Shown one piece after another: positions 12,690 to 25,800 of a stretch of DNA of 64,000 nucleotides. The position numbers and the translations under genes were made by a program. Under the pieces are notes generated by a model. The model worked only from the letters and a program-made list of their open reading frames with translations. It had not been told where the DNA came from and did not search any database. Numbering within the stretch: the stretch's first letter is position 1; the number at the start of each line of letters is the position of its first letter. This DNA is from Heligmosomoides polygyrus polygyrus (lineage: Eukaryota; Nematoda; Chromadorea; Rhabditida; Heligmosomidae), in contig OX377205.1 of NCBI GenBank assembly GCA_947396885.1, positions 24,291,407 to 24,355,406 of the forward strand. The letters are read 5' to 3'.

Positions 12690-12935
12690 TTTGTGGTGCG
12701 CCACACATTCTACTTCCGCGGGATGGCGTGGAGAGGATTTGAATTCGTATTTGGGCATGCAATGAATTGCGGTAGCCAGCCGATCAAAAAGGCAGTGCTT
12801 TACTCTTTACGGACACCAGTTACTGGTACTGGTACCAGTTCACCGATCGTGGAGGGATTGAAAGCTTGGCCAGGCCTGGGCAGAAGACCTGAATCAAGAA
12901 CCTGGAACTACCCGTGCAACAAGGATACCTCGTAT
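12690..12935 (-). repeat. tRNA-derived SINE copy
   Basis: Minus-strand copy. The 3' portion gcgccacacattctacttc and the body word accgatcgtggagggattgaa are clear, followed by aaccaggttct-like head sequence. The body contains a small local repeat (ccagttactggtactggtac). It lies in the pcid-2/trpp-10 spacer. Confidence 0.7.
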
Positions 12936-12939
12936 TAAT

Positions 12940-13811
12940 GGTCGTTTGGAGCGCAATTAGGGGAGGCGTCCCTGTTGTCCTGAACCGAATCCGGTCCCAC
13001 GTATGTCAAGCTTCCGCCGTCATGGTTGGCGAATTGATATAGACGCGTTTTCACGTTTATTCCATCAAGGCGACGTTTTGAAGCAATTTGCTGAATGAGG
13101 TTCCTCTGTTCTTTGGATGATTAGGAGGTTGTCATAAAGCAGAAAGCACGACGTTAATCCTAACTCCGTGGGAAGCCCGGGCACTCTACTTTTGCAGGAT
13201 ATCATAGAGACACTTTGGATGGCCTATACAATAAACTACGCTCTTCGGCAGGTTGACAACTCAGTGTTTTATGAAGGCTTGGTTCGTAGGGACGGGGTCG
13301 AACAAAGTACGTCGATTTGAGGCGTACATGACAGCCGGCGCCTCCTCCGACTGTTCTACTACACGCGTCAGGATGTTGTAGATACTTGCAGCCACGAGAG
13401 TAGTTGATTTGTGAACTTGTACCATGTTGCGAACGTCTTGGTCTAAACGTCCATCTAAAATTGTTTTTGTTTGAAGCCGTTCAACCATTTCAGCCGAATT
13501 TTTTAGCTACTCGACACTGGATGTCGGGCTATATGACGCGTTTTGTACTATTTATTTTGTGTGGTTGCTGTTTCAACGGAAAATGAGTACTATCTGGAAA
13601 TGACATTTGATTTACTGGGTGTAGCAGTTCCGTCTCCTATGTCACCTAATTCCTGCCCTTGAATTTGCGATGCGTCGTGAAGCGGTCATTAGGCACTCCA
13701 GCAAACTGACAGTAGAGAATGGTAGGGCAAAACAACATCTACTCCTTCCTTCACCCCAAGCTAGGATTCTATTATTCACTTTGATGATGCTGGGAATTAT
13801 AGGATTATGCT
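12940..13811. other. Spacer before trpp-10
   Basis: No gene recognised. A 75-codon minus frame at 13261-13488 lacks a family match. Minus-strand frames around 13010-13180 read like degraded protein (QRNLIQQIASKRRLDGI), possibly an old retroelement, but cannot be assigned. Confidence 0.4.
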
Positions 13812-16800
13812 ATGACAGGTAAACCCACTCCCCTATACCTGCGTGTAAAGAAGGTTCAGATCATAGAAATCCGCGCAGATTTTATTGACGTAACTGTCTC
13901 TGTTGGCGTAATGAAGTTCACAGCGACGACGTCAGGCAACGGTCGTGGTATCCCATTATCTGGGGACTTGTGTCTCCTGTGCCTATTTTCCTTTTCCGAA
14001 TACCAAACCTGATGGGGAAATATAGCCTTATTTATAATACTAAGCGCGAAAAGACCATCTGGCGAAAGAAAAACTTTGGTGTGGTGTTATCAAAGTGCGA
14101 ACCGCGTTGATGTTTGTTTTTTGGCGCAACGGTATACTCATGGTCATGCCACCGCTGTTTGTTTTCGTTGTTTTCTACTCACTTTCTCATTTCTCGGCCG
14201 TTTATGGAATGTTTGGTTATTGCCCCGTGTTCGGTGACATTGTTTATATCTGTATAAACAATCGAGAAATTTGCGGGAGCCGATTCTCATTAGTGGAACA
14301 CACATCTTTGAGTTTTAGGCTGAAGGTGTATGGACCAGAAGTGGACGTATGATCTGGCCAGTTTATTACGTGCACATAAGCCCTATCACGTTTCAGTAAC
14401 TTGTAAGTCTACGTTAACTTACAGCTGTGGATTTTTTCGTTATAGTTCAGTGTGATGCATTAGCTTTCGCACTATTGTTTGTTTGCGTTAGAATTAAAGG
14501 CTGCTTTTAAGGCAAGGGTAGTGACAATGGATTCATTGCTTACCAGAACGCAATCACGACTCGTTTTGCGCAGCAGCCGGTTATTTGGAAACGGTTAGTT
14601 GTTTTTATTTTGCTACATTGCGTCAGGTATACTCCGCTTTGAATCTCTTTTTGAAACAATCTGCTCTTATTTTCGCATTAGAATGGAAAAGATCATACAC
14701 TCATTTATTTGTTCCTCAGAGACATCTTTATTCTTTACTTACGATTAGCACTATATAAGTATGCCGTTCTTCAATGAAGGAAATGTTGATATGAAACGCA
14801 AACGTATACTTGTACGACGAACACGAATACTACAACGAGAACCTCCACCAAGTAGTAGGAAAATGTGCTCCGTTTTTGTAATATCCTTGTCCTACTGATT
14901 TAGTGGCCATTTTACTATGGAAACACAGCCGCATAAGGCAATGGTTTCCAAGCTTCAAATATGTAGAAGAATGCTGCAAGACAAGGAATCGAGCGTCTGA
15001 CGCCTATGAGGCATTATTTTTGCTTTTTTTGCATATTCGATGCTTGGCATCTATGGCATTGTGAGCCTCCGATTCCACAGTGAACTTTCAGCCTTCCTAA
15101 CTTGGAAGTTCAAGGACTTTGCGAAGACAAAACATTCTTTCCGACTATCTTAAGGGTGGAGATTCAGTGATATCCATTTTTGCTGTTCTGACATACGCCT
15201 GAGAGCGCTTCCCCGTTAGTTCCATGATCTAGGTCTGAAACTTATCCAACATCTCTTTTTTGTTATCGCGTCGTTGTCTTTCTTCCTTACCATTTCTTTC
15301 CCTCAACGAAAATAAAAAAATATCCTTTTGCTTGCTTTTAGTGAAAGTCGGTTGTAACTATACTTTCAGGCATGGAAAGCCGTTTCCACATCCGTTGACA
15401 TTTCCTTTAAAATTCTGCGCGTTTGATGAGAGTCTGTGTTTGGCACGGCAAATGACACCATCCGACCTCGTTAATTGTGCGTTCCTGCATGTGTACGTTA
15501 TAGACTCAGCGGTTGGTGAAGTTGTTCTATAACGCTCAGTTCTATAATCTTCGTTTTACGCTATTTCAGTCAGTAGACGAGTATCGCACGTCTGTCCGGC
15601 ATAATGTTTCTGAGTGGTTTGCCAAGGTTAGTGTCAATTATACTTTATTTATTTCGAGCAAATTGCTACGAGGTTTTTTCTTGTTCTCGTTCTCTTCTTC
15701 TGGTATTTTTACGTTCCAAAGATTCACTCGCTCCGTTTCAGGTAAGTAGCAAAAATGATGTGCAATGGATGATAATAATTGATTCGACGAGAGCAAAAGA
15801 GAAGAAGAATAGAACGTCTTTAATGGAGAGATTAAAGCACGACTTCAGCAAACACCCCTCGAAGTTCGTTCGATATATGTTTGCATCACTTTAATTTGCA
15901 ATTTCAACTCATTTCTCAGAAACCACTCCAGCATGTTATTCGCTGTTTAATTTTGTTTTGCATTGCCTTGCCATCTGATAGCAGTTGAATGGTTTTGACC
16001 TAAGTCTCACGAGAGAGCTTTCAGACTTATTGAAGTGTCTGAATCGGTGGAACATGGATCGTTCATGGGGTTGGTACAAGCAGTGCAAAACGCCCTGCTT
16101 GCGCATCTTGATATTCTGACTGAGAAGTGGGAGACGGATCTCGCCCATAGACGCGATAAATATACAGATGTCGATTGGAGTCTATCCGGGTATTGTTCAT
16201 CAACGGTAGGTTAAGGCCTGAAGTTAGGTGCCTGGCGCTCGCTCAGCTCTGTAGAATCCTTTATTTATCAGAAATGTTTAGATGGAGCTAGCTCGCTTGT
16301 ACTGGAGCCTGGGAGCTTATGAACATGCGTTGAAGGTATACGATGATCTTGATGTTTATCTATTCGAAGTCGTGAACAAGATGTCGAATGTGGAAGGTGA
16401 GCGAGAGAGTGTGTGTGTTTCAGAAAGTTATTGTTATGGGCATGTGTTTCGCAATCAGCGACGGCACGGCAGAAATATCGTAGTTGAAAGCGGCACAGCT
16501 GTGATTGTTTGTGATTACTTGCAAGTGAGAATTAGTGGCGTAGATGATCAGACCTTGGTACAAACATGTGGTGCTGATTCGCTTCTGACTCGTTGAATTT
16601 CTCGTTCCAAGCTGTGAAACAATTATTTCAAAGATAACTGCGAGAAAAGGCCTGCACATCTGTCTTCCTGTAATTCTCTCTTAGGAGCTGCGAGTGTATC
16701 ATTGTCTTTTTTCAGCTGGTCGAGAGCCACGTTGGGTTGTTGCTCTCAGAACGGCTGGTCTTCCATTTCGTTCGCTTTATTCACTTTTTGAGCAGCCGAA

Positions 16801-19800
16801 GATTGACTGTAGGAAGGACCACAGTTTAGTAGGTAAGATTACCTTACAGACAGCATTTTTTAGTCGGAGGAAAACAGCCTAGCCTTATTTTACGCCTGCT
16901 TTTTTCATTTTTTCAGTTTATCTAGTGGTAAGTAATATACCATTGTATTTTCAGCGATTCGGCATTTTCTTGTGGCTCAGCAGATACTTTTAAGTCTGTC
17001 ACAATACAACGCTCGGCATCGTTCACGAGGTGCACCGCCTTCGCTTAGGGTTGACTTTGCGGCCCTAGTGCTAAGGTATACTAACCGCGTGCTACATATT
17101 GCATTGGAGCAATCAAGGACCGCCTTGGTGAGCATAGAGCTTGCAGAGACCACATTTTTCAAACGCGTTGCGATATCATCGAAAGCTCTCAAACCGAATA
17201 CGCAATTCCTTTTTAATGTAATAGATAGTGTTCTTACAACTTCAGATGAACGTCTCCACTGCTCGACTGGCATGCTGGTGCCTAGTTGTCGCAAGCGAAG
17301 CGCTGCATATTGCTGGGCTGCTGGCGGAGCCGTCTACTGTAGAAGGCGCATCCGCAGCGTTGTGTGGGATCCAGCTTCAAAGATTTTTCTCTGTACGTTC
17401 AGTTCGTGTTGTTCACACGGGATCTAAATGTAAAGGTTCTATTGCAGATGCTGGACCTGTCGGAATTGCCTGAAAGTGGCCCGTCCGAAACGCGCTCCTC
17501 TTTGTGTGAATGGGTTTCTGTAGATGATCCGACTGGGATTGGAGAGTTTCTTCTAGAAATGCTCCAGTCACCGAACAACTTCGCCGCTCAATTCTCAAAA
17601 GCGCACGACACAACATCGGCGACCCTGCTGCAGTGTGGACGTGTCAGACAAGCAGCACACGTTGGATGGAGGATGGCTAGATGGATGAGGTTTGTTCTCC
17701 TATTTCTGTGCTGTTCACATCTAGTATTATTTGCGCTAATATGTTTCCGAGAGGACATTATTCGTATTGACCTCAAAATTCGCTAGTAGTGAACTCAGAG
17801 GAGATGCTTGGGATCACCGGATTCACATACACCCCAAGACAGAGTTTATGGTTCGGGTCACGACCAGCTAATCAAACCTGCCATTTCTCTGGTCAGTGAA
17901 ATGCTGCGAGTCAAAGTTCCCCCTAAATCGTTTGAAAAGTCAAGATACTGATTTGTCCATCAGCTTAGCAATCCGTCACTCTTTTTACTCCAAATTGCCT
18001 TTCGTATCTCTTGCAGAGGGCGCGTGTAGCGCAGTCGGAGGAGGTGCCAGCTGTCGCTGCACCCGATATCAGGTTCTTGGTTCGGATTTTCTGTCCAGGT
18101 CAACCAAGCCTTCTAATCCTACGGGGTTAGTGAATTTGTAGACTTGTCTGGGAAGGATAGAGCGCTGAGCTGTTCATGGGCTGACCACCACAAGGCATTC
18201 TATAGCCAAATACGCATTCAAACTGTCTCCATGCAAGGACGTAGAGGTGGAATGCGTGGTGCAATTTGGAAGGGATTGAATGACGCCGTCTTTTGTCATT
18301 ATATCCTTTAGAAGCGGAGTGCGTGGAGAAACCCAAATAGCGACTGACTATCACTGTCCTCTATCCTTTGTTGGCCTCAATTACCTGTGGTTCCGTATAT
18401 ATTCGATATATGGTGGGATGGTCAGGCAGACGTCAGCAGTGCGCCTCTTCCTTTCTATAGCATCTTCGTGTGACATTGCTCTTCTCTCTCGAGTTTTCAT
18501 GAAAAGTGTCAAACTTCTCGTTCGAGCATTGGCGAAGAAGTCTGTGCAAGGCTTGTTATAACGTTTTTTAGGAGTGATCGAGCACCTTGCTCTCCCAAGG
18601 AAGGTTATTGGGAACTACTTAAACTCCCAACATTGTCCTTGAAGGACTCTCATGCTGGACGCCGTAGTAATTGAAGCATGCTATTGAAAGCGTCTTTCAC
18701 TCTCATCGGGCTCCTTGTCTTCACAGTCTAACCATTCTTGGTCTCCATTACCATCTGCTGAACAGCAGCATGCAGCCGATTCGTGCTGGTTTGGCTATCC
18801 ACTTTGTGTGCGTTTCCCGAGTGACCTGTTTAAGTCGGGCAGGGATGGCCTTGGAATTGGATTAGTTGCTATATACCCTCGGATGAAACCACCGTGAAAA
18901 TTTTTGAATTTGGATTGTTAAATTTCAAATTTTTTCGCCTTGTGAGAACACCTGTCTTGAATGTTTAGAGAACACGGTAGGGATGCTGGAGCGTTGCCGT
19001 TGGAGCTGCGATTTGTTTCATCGTTGCTTGAGAGCGGCATAAACCCACAAGCCGTAGTGGATGTGATGAAGCAAGTTGTGCCTAACCTAAAGGAAGACAT
19101 CGATTTTGAACGGTAGATCATACTGTTCACTAGAAGGGCTGGTTTTGCTTGGATATCAACACCTTAAGCTTCAGGTTGTTGTCGTTTCGGCTGTATATGG
19201 CCGTGCATGAGTCCGACATATCGAAACGAGAACAGTTTGCACGAGATGCACTCAACCAAATGTCGTCCAGAAAGACGCAGAAGCAGCTGAGGTTCGAGGA
19301 CAGCAAAATACCGGTTTTCGCTTAGTTCTGGATTACATGTTTTATTAAATGATCACGTATATTTTAGTCTGGCCGATCCTCCGGGAATACCTAAAGGGCT
19401 GTTCCATGCTAGCATAAGGGACTTCACGTCGCTCGTACAAATCCCCGACGGCCGAGTGTCCATGCAGCTCGAAGTGACGTCGTCGTTCCCGATCCCTATC
19501 CCGAATTCTTGCCTGCGGGTCAAGTTGCGCGAAGTCGACGAGAGGGTGCTATCAAGGCGGAAACAGTCGGTCTACGATGTTCTCTTCAGTGTGAGTATGG
19601 ATAACTCCACTGTCATTCATTCTTCTTAAGTCCTTAACGTTAGGAAAACAGATTGTTTTGTTTACAGGAGCGAGAGCAGGTTTCACGTGTGGTAATTCTG
19701 AACAAGTCGCATCATTCCCGTCTCCGACAGTCATTTTCTCGTTCGAAATCTCCTGTGTCGAGGTCGCCAGGAGAAATTGTGTTAACCAGTTCAAATATGG

Positions 19801-22800
19801 ACGTCGCCGCTGGCAAAAGCAGTATAGTGAGTGACAGGTTGGAAGAGGATCAAAATGTGGGCAAATGGTTGGTTTTAGAGCGTTTCTGGCTCGGTGCGGA
19901 CGCGCGGTTGCTTCATACTTGACAGCGTAGAGGCGCTGCTGTTCGAGAACGCGATACAGGCACGTATTGCTGATGTGAAAACGAGCCGACTGGTTACGGT
20001 GTTCGTGCAGTGCTCACCGAATAAACTGTGGATTGACGACACCAAAGGTAGGCAATTCTGTACAATTGCCTTATTGTTTTGTCTCCTTTTGAATGTAGAC
20101 ACGTGCATTGAACGTTAGAGCTAAGTTTTCAACTCATCCTTTTTCGTCGAATCAGGCTGAGATGATGTTCCGCACTGTTCAGTCGCTAACGAGCATGCAT
20201 ATTTTCATTTTGTCGATGAGCGTCCTATTAAGATCTGCTGGCCGGTGTTGTACAACGAGTAAATGTAACCATCGAAGCTGGATCGTCCGTGGACTCTTCG
20301 GCCCTTGATGTTCGCGCTGAATCCTCGGAAGGCATTGAATTCATGGTAATGCTACTTCTTGTTTTAAAGTTATTTCTCCTATTTTTTAATATTTATCAGC
20401 TTTTATTCATGTAGTTTTTAATTATTTATAGTTAGTTCTTCAGAATTAAGCAAGATCTGTTGAGTAAAAAGATGTCCAGTACATTGGCTTAGGTGGATAC
20501 GTTATTTAATTTTAGATTTTGCAATTGTTTATCTAATGATGGAAAATTGCGGCACTATAAGGGAAGGGATACTTTTCTCCTAGGCGAGGATATTTCCGTT
20601 ATACTGCGCTAGAACAATGTACCCTAATTAGGCAAATGGTTAGGGAAACCCATCGTCATAGGAGTGACTCCCAACACGTTTTGCGCCTATTTTACATCTC
20701 ACGTGGCTTTAGGATACTGCTCAACTGTTTCGATATTTACCATTCTCAGTGACAATTTAACATTTATATTCGGGTTCTGTCTAATGCGAGGGCCTGACCT
20801 AATTTTCTTGTGACCCATTTAATTCATCTAGCTATTGATATCATTCGTAGCGCGTTTTACAATGGTTTCAGTCATTCATTGATGGTCGCTTGTTTATTCC
20901 TATATTTAGTCAAACATGTTTTTGTGTTCCTTCTTATAATATGGAAATAAAAATTACCCCTTTACTGGCCGACGTTTCGGGAAAATCGCCTTCTTTAAGA
21001 GTCTAGATGATACATAACATTCACAAAGTTAAACGACCAAATCCCTTGATAAAGTCTTACAAGAAAGTCGACGAAGTACTACTAGTACTCAGCACACAAG
21101 AGAGATCAACTGCAAAAAACCGACCGTAGATGGATCCACAGAAGTGGATGGTTGAGGTTGTGCCTATCTGTATTTTTTTGGAGGCTGTGCTTTACATATG
21201 TAGGACAGTGACTGCCTTTGCACTGAACCAGGTCAGCCCACAGAATCCCAAAAACGGGAAAAGCTCGCTGGTGACCGCAAGACATTTCTCTTTCCGGTTA
21301 ATTTTCGGGTTTTTAGAGTGGGTACAAAATTGTCCCAGTGTCTTTCGAGCAGTGGTGTCGGATTCTACACCCAGAATTTTGACCGCAACCACGAAGTCTT
21401 CTCCTGCAACCCTATAGGTGCCCAGTGGGGTGGAGGACCGTGATTTGGATTTGTCCAGCGGGTATTCCTTGATATTAATTTAGAGAAATCGCGCCGTCTC
21501 TCCAACGTATTGGTCGCCGGAGGCGCAGCAAGAGATTAGGTAGATAGTACCGCTCCTGCTGCAGTCACGCGGTTTCCCCCAGGGGCAAATTACGCGGTTA
21601 GGGGCCAAGCACTCTTGGTCGTATATGCGGTTTCTGACAAGCTGCTTCTTCAAAGTGTCCGGTGGTGTTTCTACCAGCGAGACAAGTTTGTCTAGGTCAC
21701 ATCTCCTAAGGCAAAGCCTTACGGCTTTGCTAACCTCACCACGGAAATGAACGGCGTACAGAATGCTACTTTGTTTACCCTAGAGTCTTTGGAGACCCCT
21801 GAACGGGTGATGGTACCGCTTTGGCTCCTGGTGGGAGGACCTAGAGGGGATACCCATTAGATATGGTATATCGCGCGCCTTAGTGATGGAGTATTGTCCT
21901 TCAATATCACCTGTGCAGACTCATTTTGCTGCCCGAAACATGTTGCATGTTGCGGACTACCGCTCGTTTAGTCTGAATGAAGTGTGAGGAACAGTAATGA
22001 AATATAATGTTCCTGCTGCAAGGGTTGCGGTATCACCTTGTTCTATAGGATAGGTAATCGACTCAGGATGGGGCTCTCAATTTCAGCGATAAATGCAATA
22101 GCAAGAACAGGTGCCAAACACTGCCCCAAGGCTATTCTCCTAGTCTGCATGTAGTAATTCCCCCACCACTTAAAAATGGTGCAGCTGAGACACTCTTTAA
22201 GATCTATCATAAAGGCAGGAAAGGAGAGACCATGCAAGCAAAGGTTTTGTTGGTGTTTGGGAAACGTTTGTCTATAAAGCTTCAACGCGAATGACTCAAA
22301 TGCGCATCTATTACTAAGCGTCTTATTGCGGAGGTGGTCCAAGAACATATGAGTGTTGCTAAGATGAACAGGGATGTATTTAGGGAGTTGAAGTCTTCCA
22401 ATTCAAAGCACTAGTTTTCTTACTCAACCAAAGTCTTTCTGGAGTAATCCTTTTTTGAAGGAATATTTCGGAAAAAGTGAATGCACTGTGCGAGATTTGG
22501 CAAACGTTTTTTATTTCTGTTGAAAATACTGGGTTAAAGCTTATCCCAAAGCGAGGCAAAGCAGCAGCTAATTAGTGGAAGAGATCGCGCCACGCACTCG
22601 TCTTGTTCGTTGCGATTTTCACTTGGTTGATAATGTAAATGCTGCTCTTGAAACAAAGTAGTGAAGTTACGAGTTTTTTATAATTATTATTCTGTACCAC
22701 TGACAAATGTGCAATTCCACGGAAACAAAACCGCCATCAATCAAATGGAAGTCGCGACCTCTTGAACGAGTGCATGGCCTAGTATCTTCCTTTAGCACTG

Positions 22801-25800
22801 GAAATTGCTGCCTTTCATTTTTTTTTTCTGGCGCCAACCAAAAGGGTGTCCTCTTGAACATTTAGCTTTAAGTTGTATCATGGCACGCTGTTTGTGGTGG
22901 CTTATCCAGTCTCATTTTATCCTGAGCGTCTTCTGTCGCACCACTGACTTCACCGAGATCCCTCATGTAATGTCCCGCATTTTCTTTAGGGCATTACCGA
23001 CGATGCTTCAGACTCTAGGCTAACCCCTGCTGAGTGGGGATGCGTGACCCTCTGGCCTTCTCATGGTCCCATACCACCTCATGTGTTGTTCTCTTATCTT
23101 GCAATGTAACATAAATGTAGCATGTAGTAAATATCAATTTCAATATCTTACGTCAGATCGGTGCAGTCTTCATCTTTGCTTCAACATATTCATTTCGCGC
23201 CCTATCTCGTCCATCCCTAAGCCCATATGTACATTCTCATTTAAGCCGCTACTTCTTTACCCTACTCGGCACCCTGCACTTCCCTCTATACAGGAAGGCA
23301 GGCTTGACTGTAGATGCATAGACCTCTATGACGACTGCCTCAGCATCTACGATGATAGATGATTCCTATGAACTCCTGCTTCCCATCTAAGCCAGCGTGT
23401 GTCCATTCGTCGCTGCTTGTCACACACCTCCTTCTTTGGATAGGTAATTCGGAATTCCTCCTTTTTTCAGTGACTGATTGGGGACTAAAAAGTATCATTG
23501 ATTAAAACCAGCGAACTTGCTCTCGACCATGCTCGCCACGACCATGACCATGTGTTTGGCCGTCTTTAGGTCATTAAGGCTTCTATGTTGCTATCTCTGA
23601 TAGCGCATTTTTACAGGGACCAGATGAATTATGGTCGTCAAGCGTGCGGTATGACATTCCTCCGTTGTTGGCTGGATCTAGGCATTCGTTTGAGCTTGTG
23701 TTATGTCTGCTCATGGACTCAGGACTAACTGCTTCACCTGCTATACGAAAAGCTAAGGTAAGTACGCTTTTGCGGTAATATATAATTAGTTCGTATATTT
23801 TTTGCTAATGGGCGCGTGTAGCGCAGTCGAAAGAGGTGCCGGCTATCGCGTGCACCCGATACCAGGGTCCTGGTCCGGATTTCTCGCCCAGGCCATCCAA
23901 GACTTCTATCCCTCCGGGGTCGGTGAATTAATACCAGGCTTGTCTGAGAATGACAGAGTACCACTTGCTCATCGGCTGGTCACCGCAATTCATTCGCCAA
24001 ATGCGCATTCAAATAAAACGCCTCCGCGACAATCCGTAGAAGAAGAACACATGGCGCATCCCAGAGGGATTGAGTAACGCCGTCCTTTATCCTTTTTATC
24101 CTTTATTGTTTGGTAGTAATTATATAATATTTCAGGTCATTTGTATGGGTGGGGTGTGACGTGTTGTTAATGTGTAAGGATAGCGTTAGGGAAGGAACAC
24201 GGAAGGGAAACAAGGAGAAATGAAAAAGAAAAAGGCGAAAAGCAAAGAAGTTTGTGACGTTTTATTATACGCCGTTACCTTTACGGGTTAAAAAGAGCCT
24301 AGTGGTCTTATGCGTTGTCCTCAAGTTCACTTAAGGTAGTAATCATTGCATTGGACACGATGGTTGTAGGCCATGGAACACATTCTGAAAAAAAAACTGT
24401 TTCCAATTCGAGCTCTTGCTTATTTGTTTGGTCAGAGGCAGCTCCTAGTTAACGAAGTGTGATTGATTATGTCTACGTCCGTAAGGTTGCATCTATTCCG
24501 TTTTCAATCAGACAACATACCTACAGCAGAGAAATGGCTACGACGTTTTCGTCCACGTCACTAATCCGGCAAGTTTCGGTACAGTAGAGGTAGATGGGAT
24601 GGAGTAGATAGAGCAGAGCAGATGGGCGATCTTTTCAAGCAGCGAAATCTAACGTCTACCCTACCCTTTCACTCTGATTGTCTTCTTCCATACCACGCTG
24701 TCTACTAATAAATGTGCATAATAAATATCGTGTGCATGGTATAGAAATCTTTATTGAGGCCCTGTTGAAAAAATGTTAAAGTTGTTTGGTTCGCGTGCGG
24801 ACCAAACAACTTTAACACACACTTCTTTGAGGCGGCGGACTGAAAAAGGAAACTTTCATTGTGGTTTCGACATTGAGTGTGTATGTGTTAGACACAGACA
24901 ACTTTTGGTGCAACGCCATCCACATAAAGGGTAAAGGACGACCCTTTATGCCTGATAACCAAAGGACAAGCCTGATAACCAAATCAAAGACTCTGGACGA
25001 ATGGAGGGATTGGTTTCCCTGTTCGTGAAACCTTATCCAAGAACCTCGAATCGGAAGCACGTCACAACTGGCTCTTCTCCTACTGTGCCGCACATGCCAC
25101 GGCTGAAATACCAGGTTGTCCAATAATTCTTGTCCGAAAATTTCACCATTTTTAATTTTTTCAACTTTATTGAATAACAAGTCTAATCAACAATATAATC
25201 ACCACAGTTATCCACAACAGTGGCCCATTGATTGAGCAGGTCGCCGATGTCCTTCGCCCAGAACTCGGGGCTGCAACTCGAAGAAGTCCGCGATGTCGGA
25301 TTTGAGGTTGTCGTAGTTGGTGAATTTTCTTCCGGCCAAATGGTGCTTCAGCGGGCGGAACAAGTGGTAATCGGAGGCGGCAAAGTCCGGGGAATACGGC
25401 GGATGGGCAACCGTCTCCCAGCCGAGCGTCGCCAACTTCTGCTGGGTCTCCTTCGCCACGTGGGGGAGCGCGTTGTCGTGCAGCAGGTGGACCGAGGCCC
25501 GTCGGGGACGCTTTTCTCGGATGGCGGCGGCTAGTTTCTCGAGCTGATCGGTGTAGATGGAGGCGGTGACCGTCCTGCCTTGCGGGAGCAGCTCGAACAA
25601 AGCTACAACATGCCCTTGCCGACCCACCAGCAGCAGAACATGATCTTCAGCGGGTGTTCCCTGTCCTCGAGGCTCGTGTCGCCGCTTTCGAAACGATTGA
25701 ACCAGCGCCTGACTGTGCGTTGGGACACTGCATCCTCCTTGCACGCTCTGCAGATATTGGCGACCGCGGTGCCCGTGTCGTTGCCCAGCAGCCACTCGTA

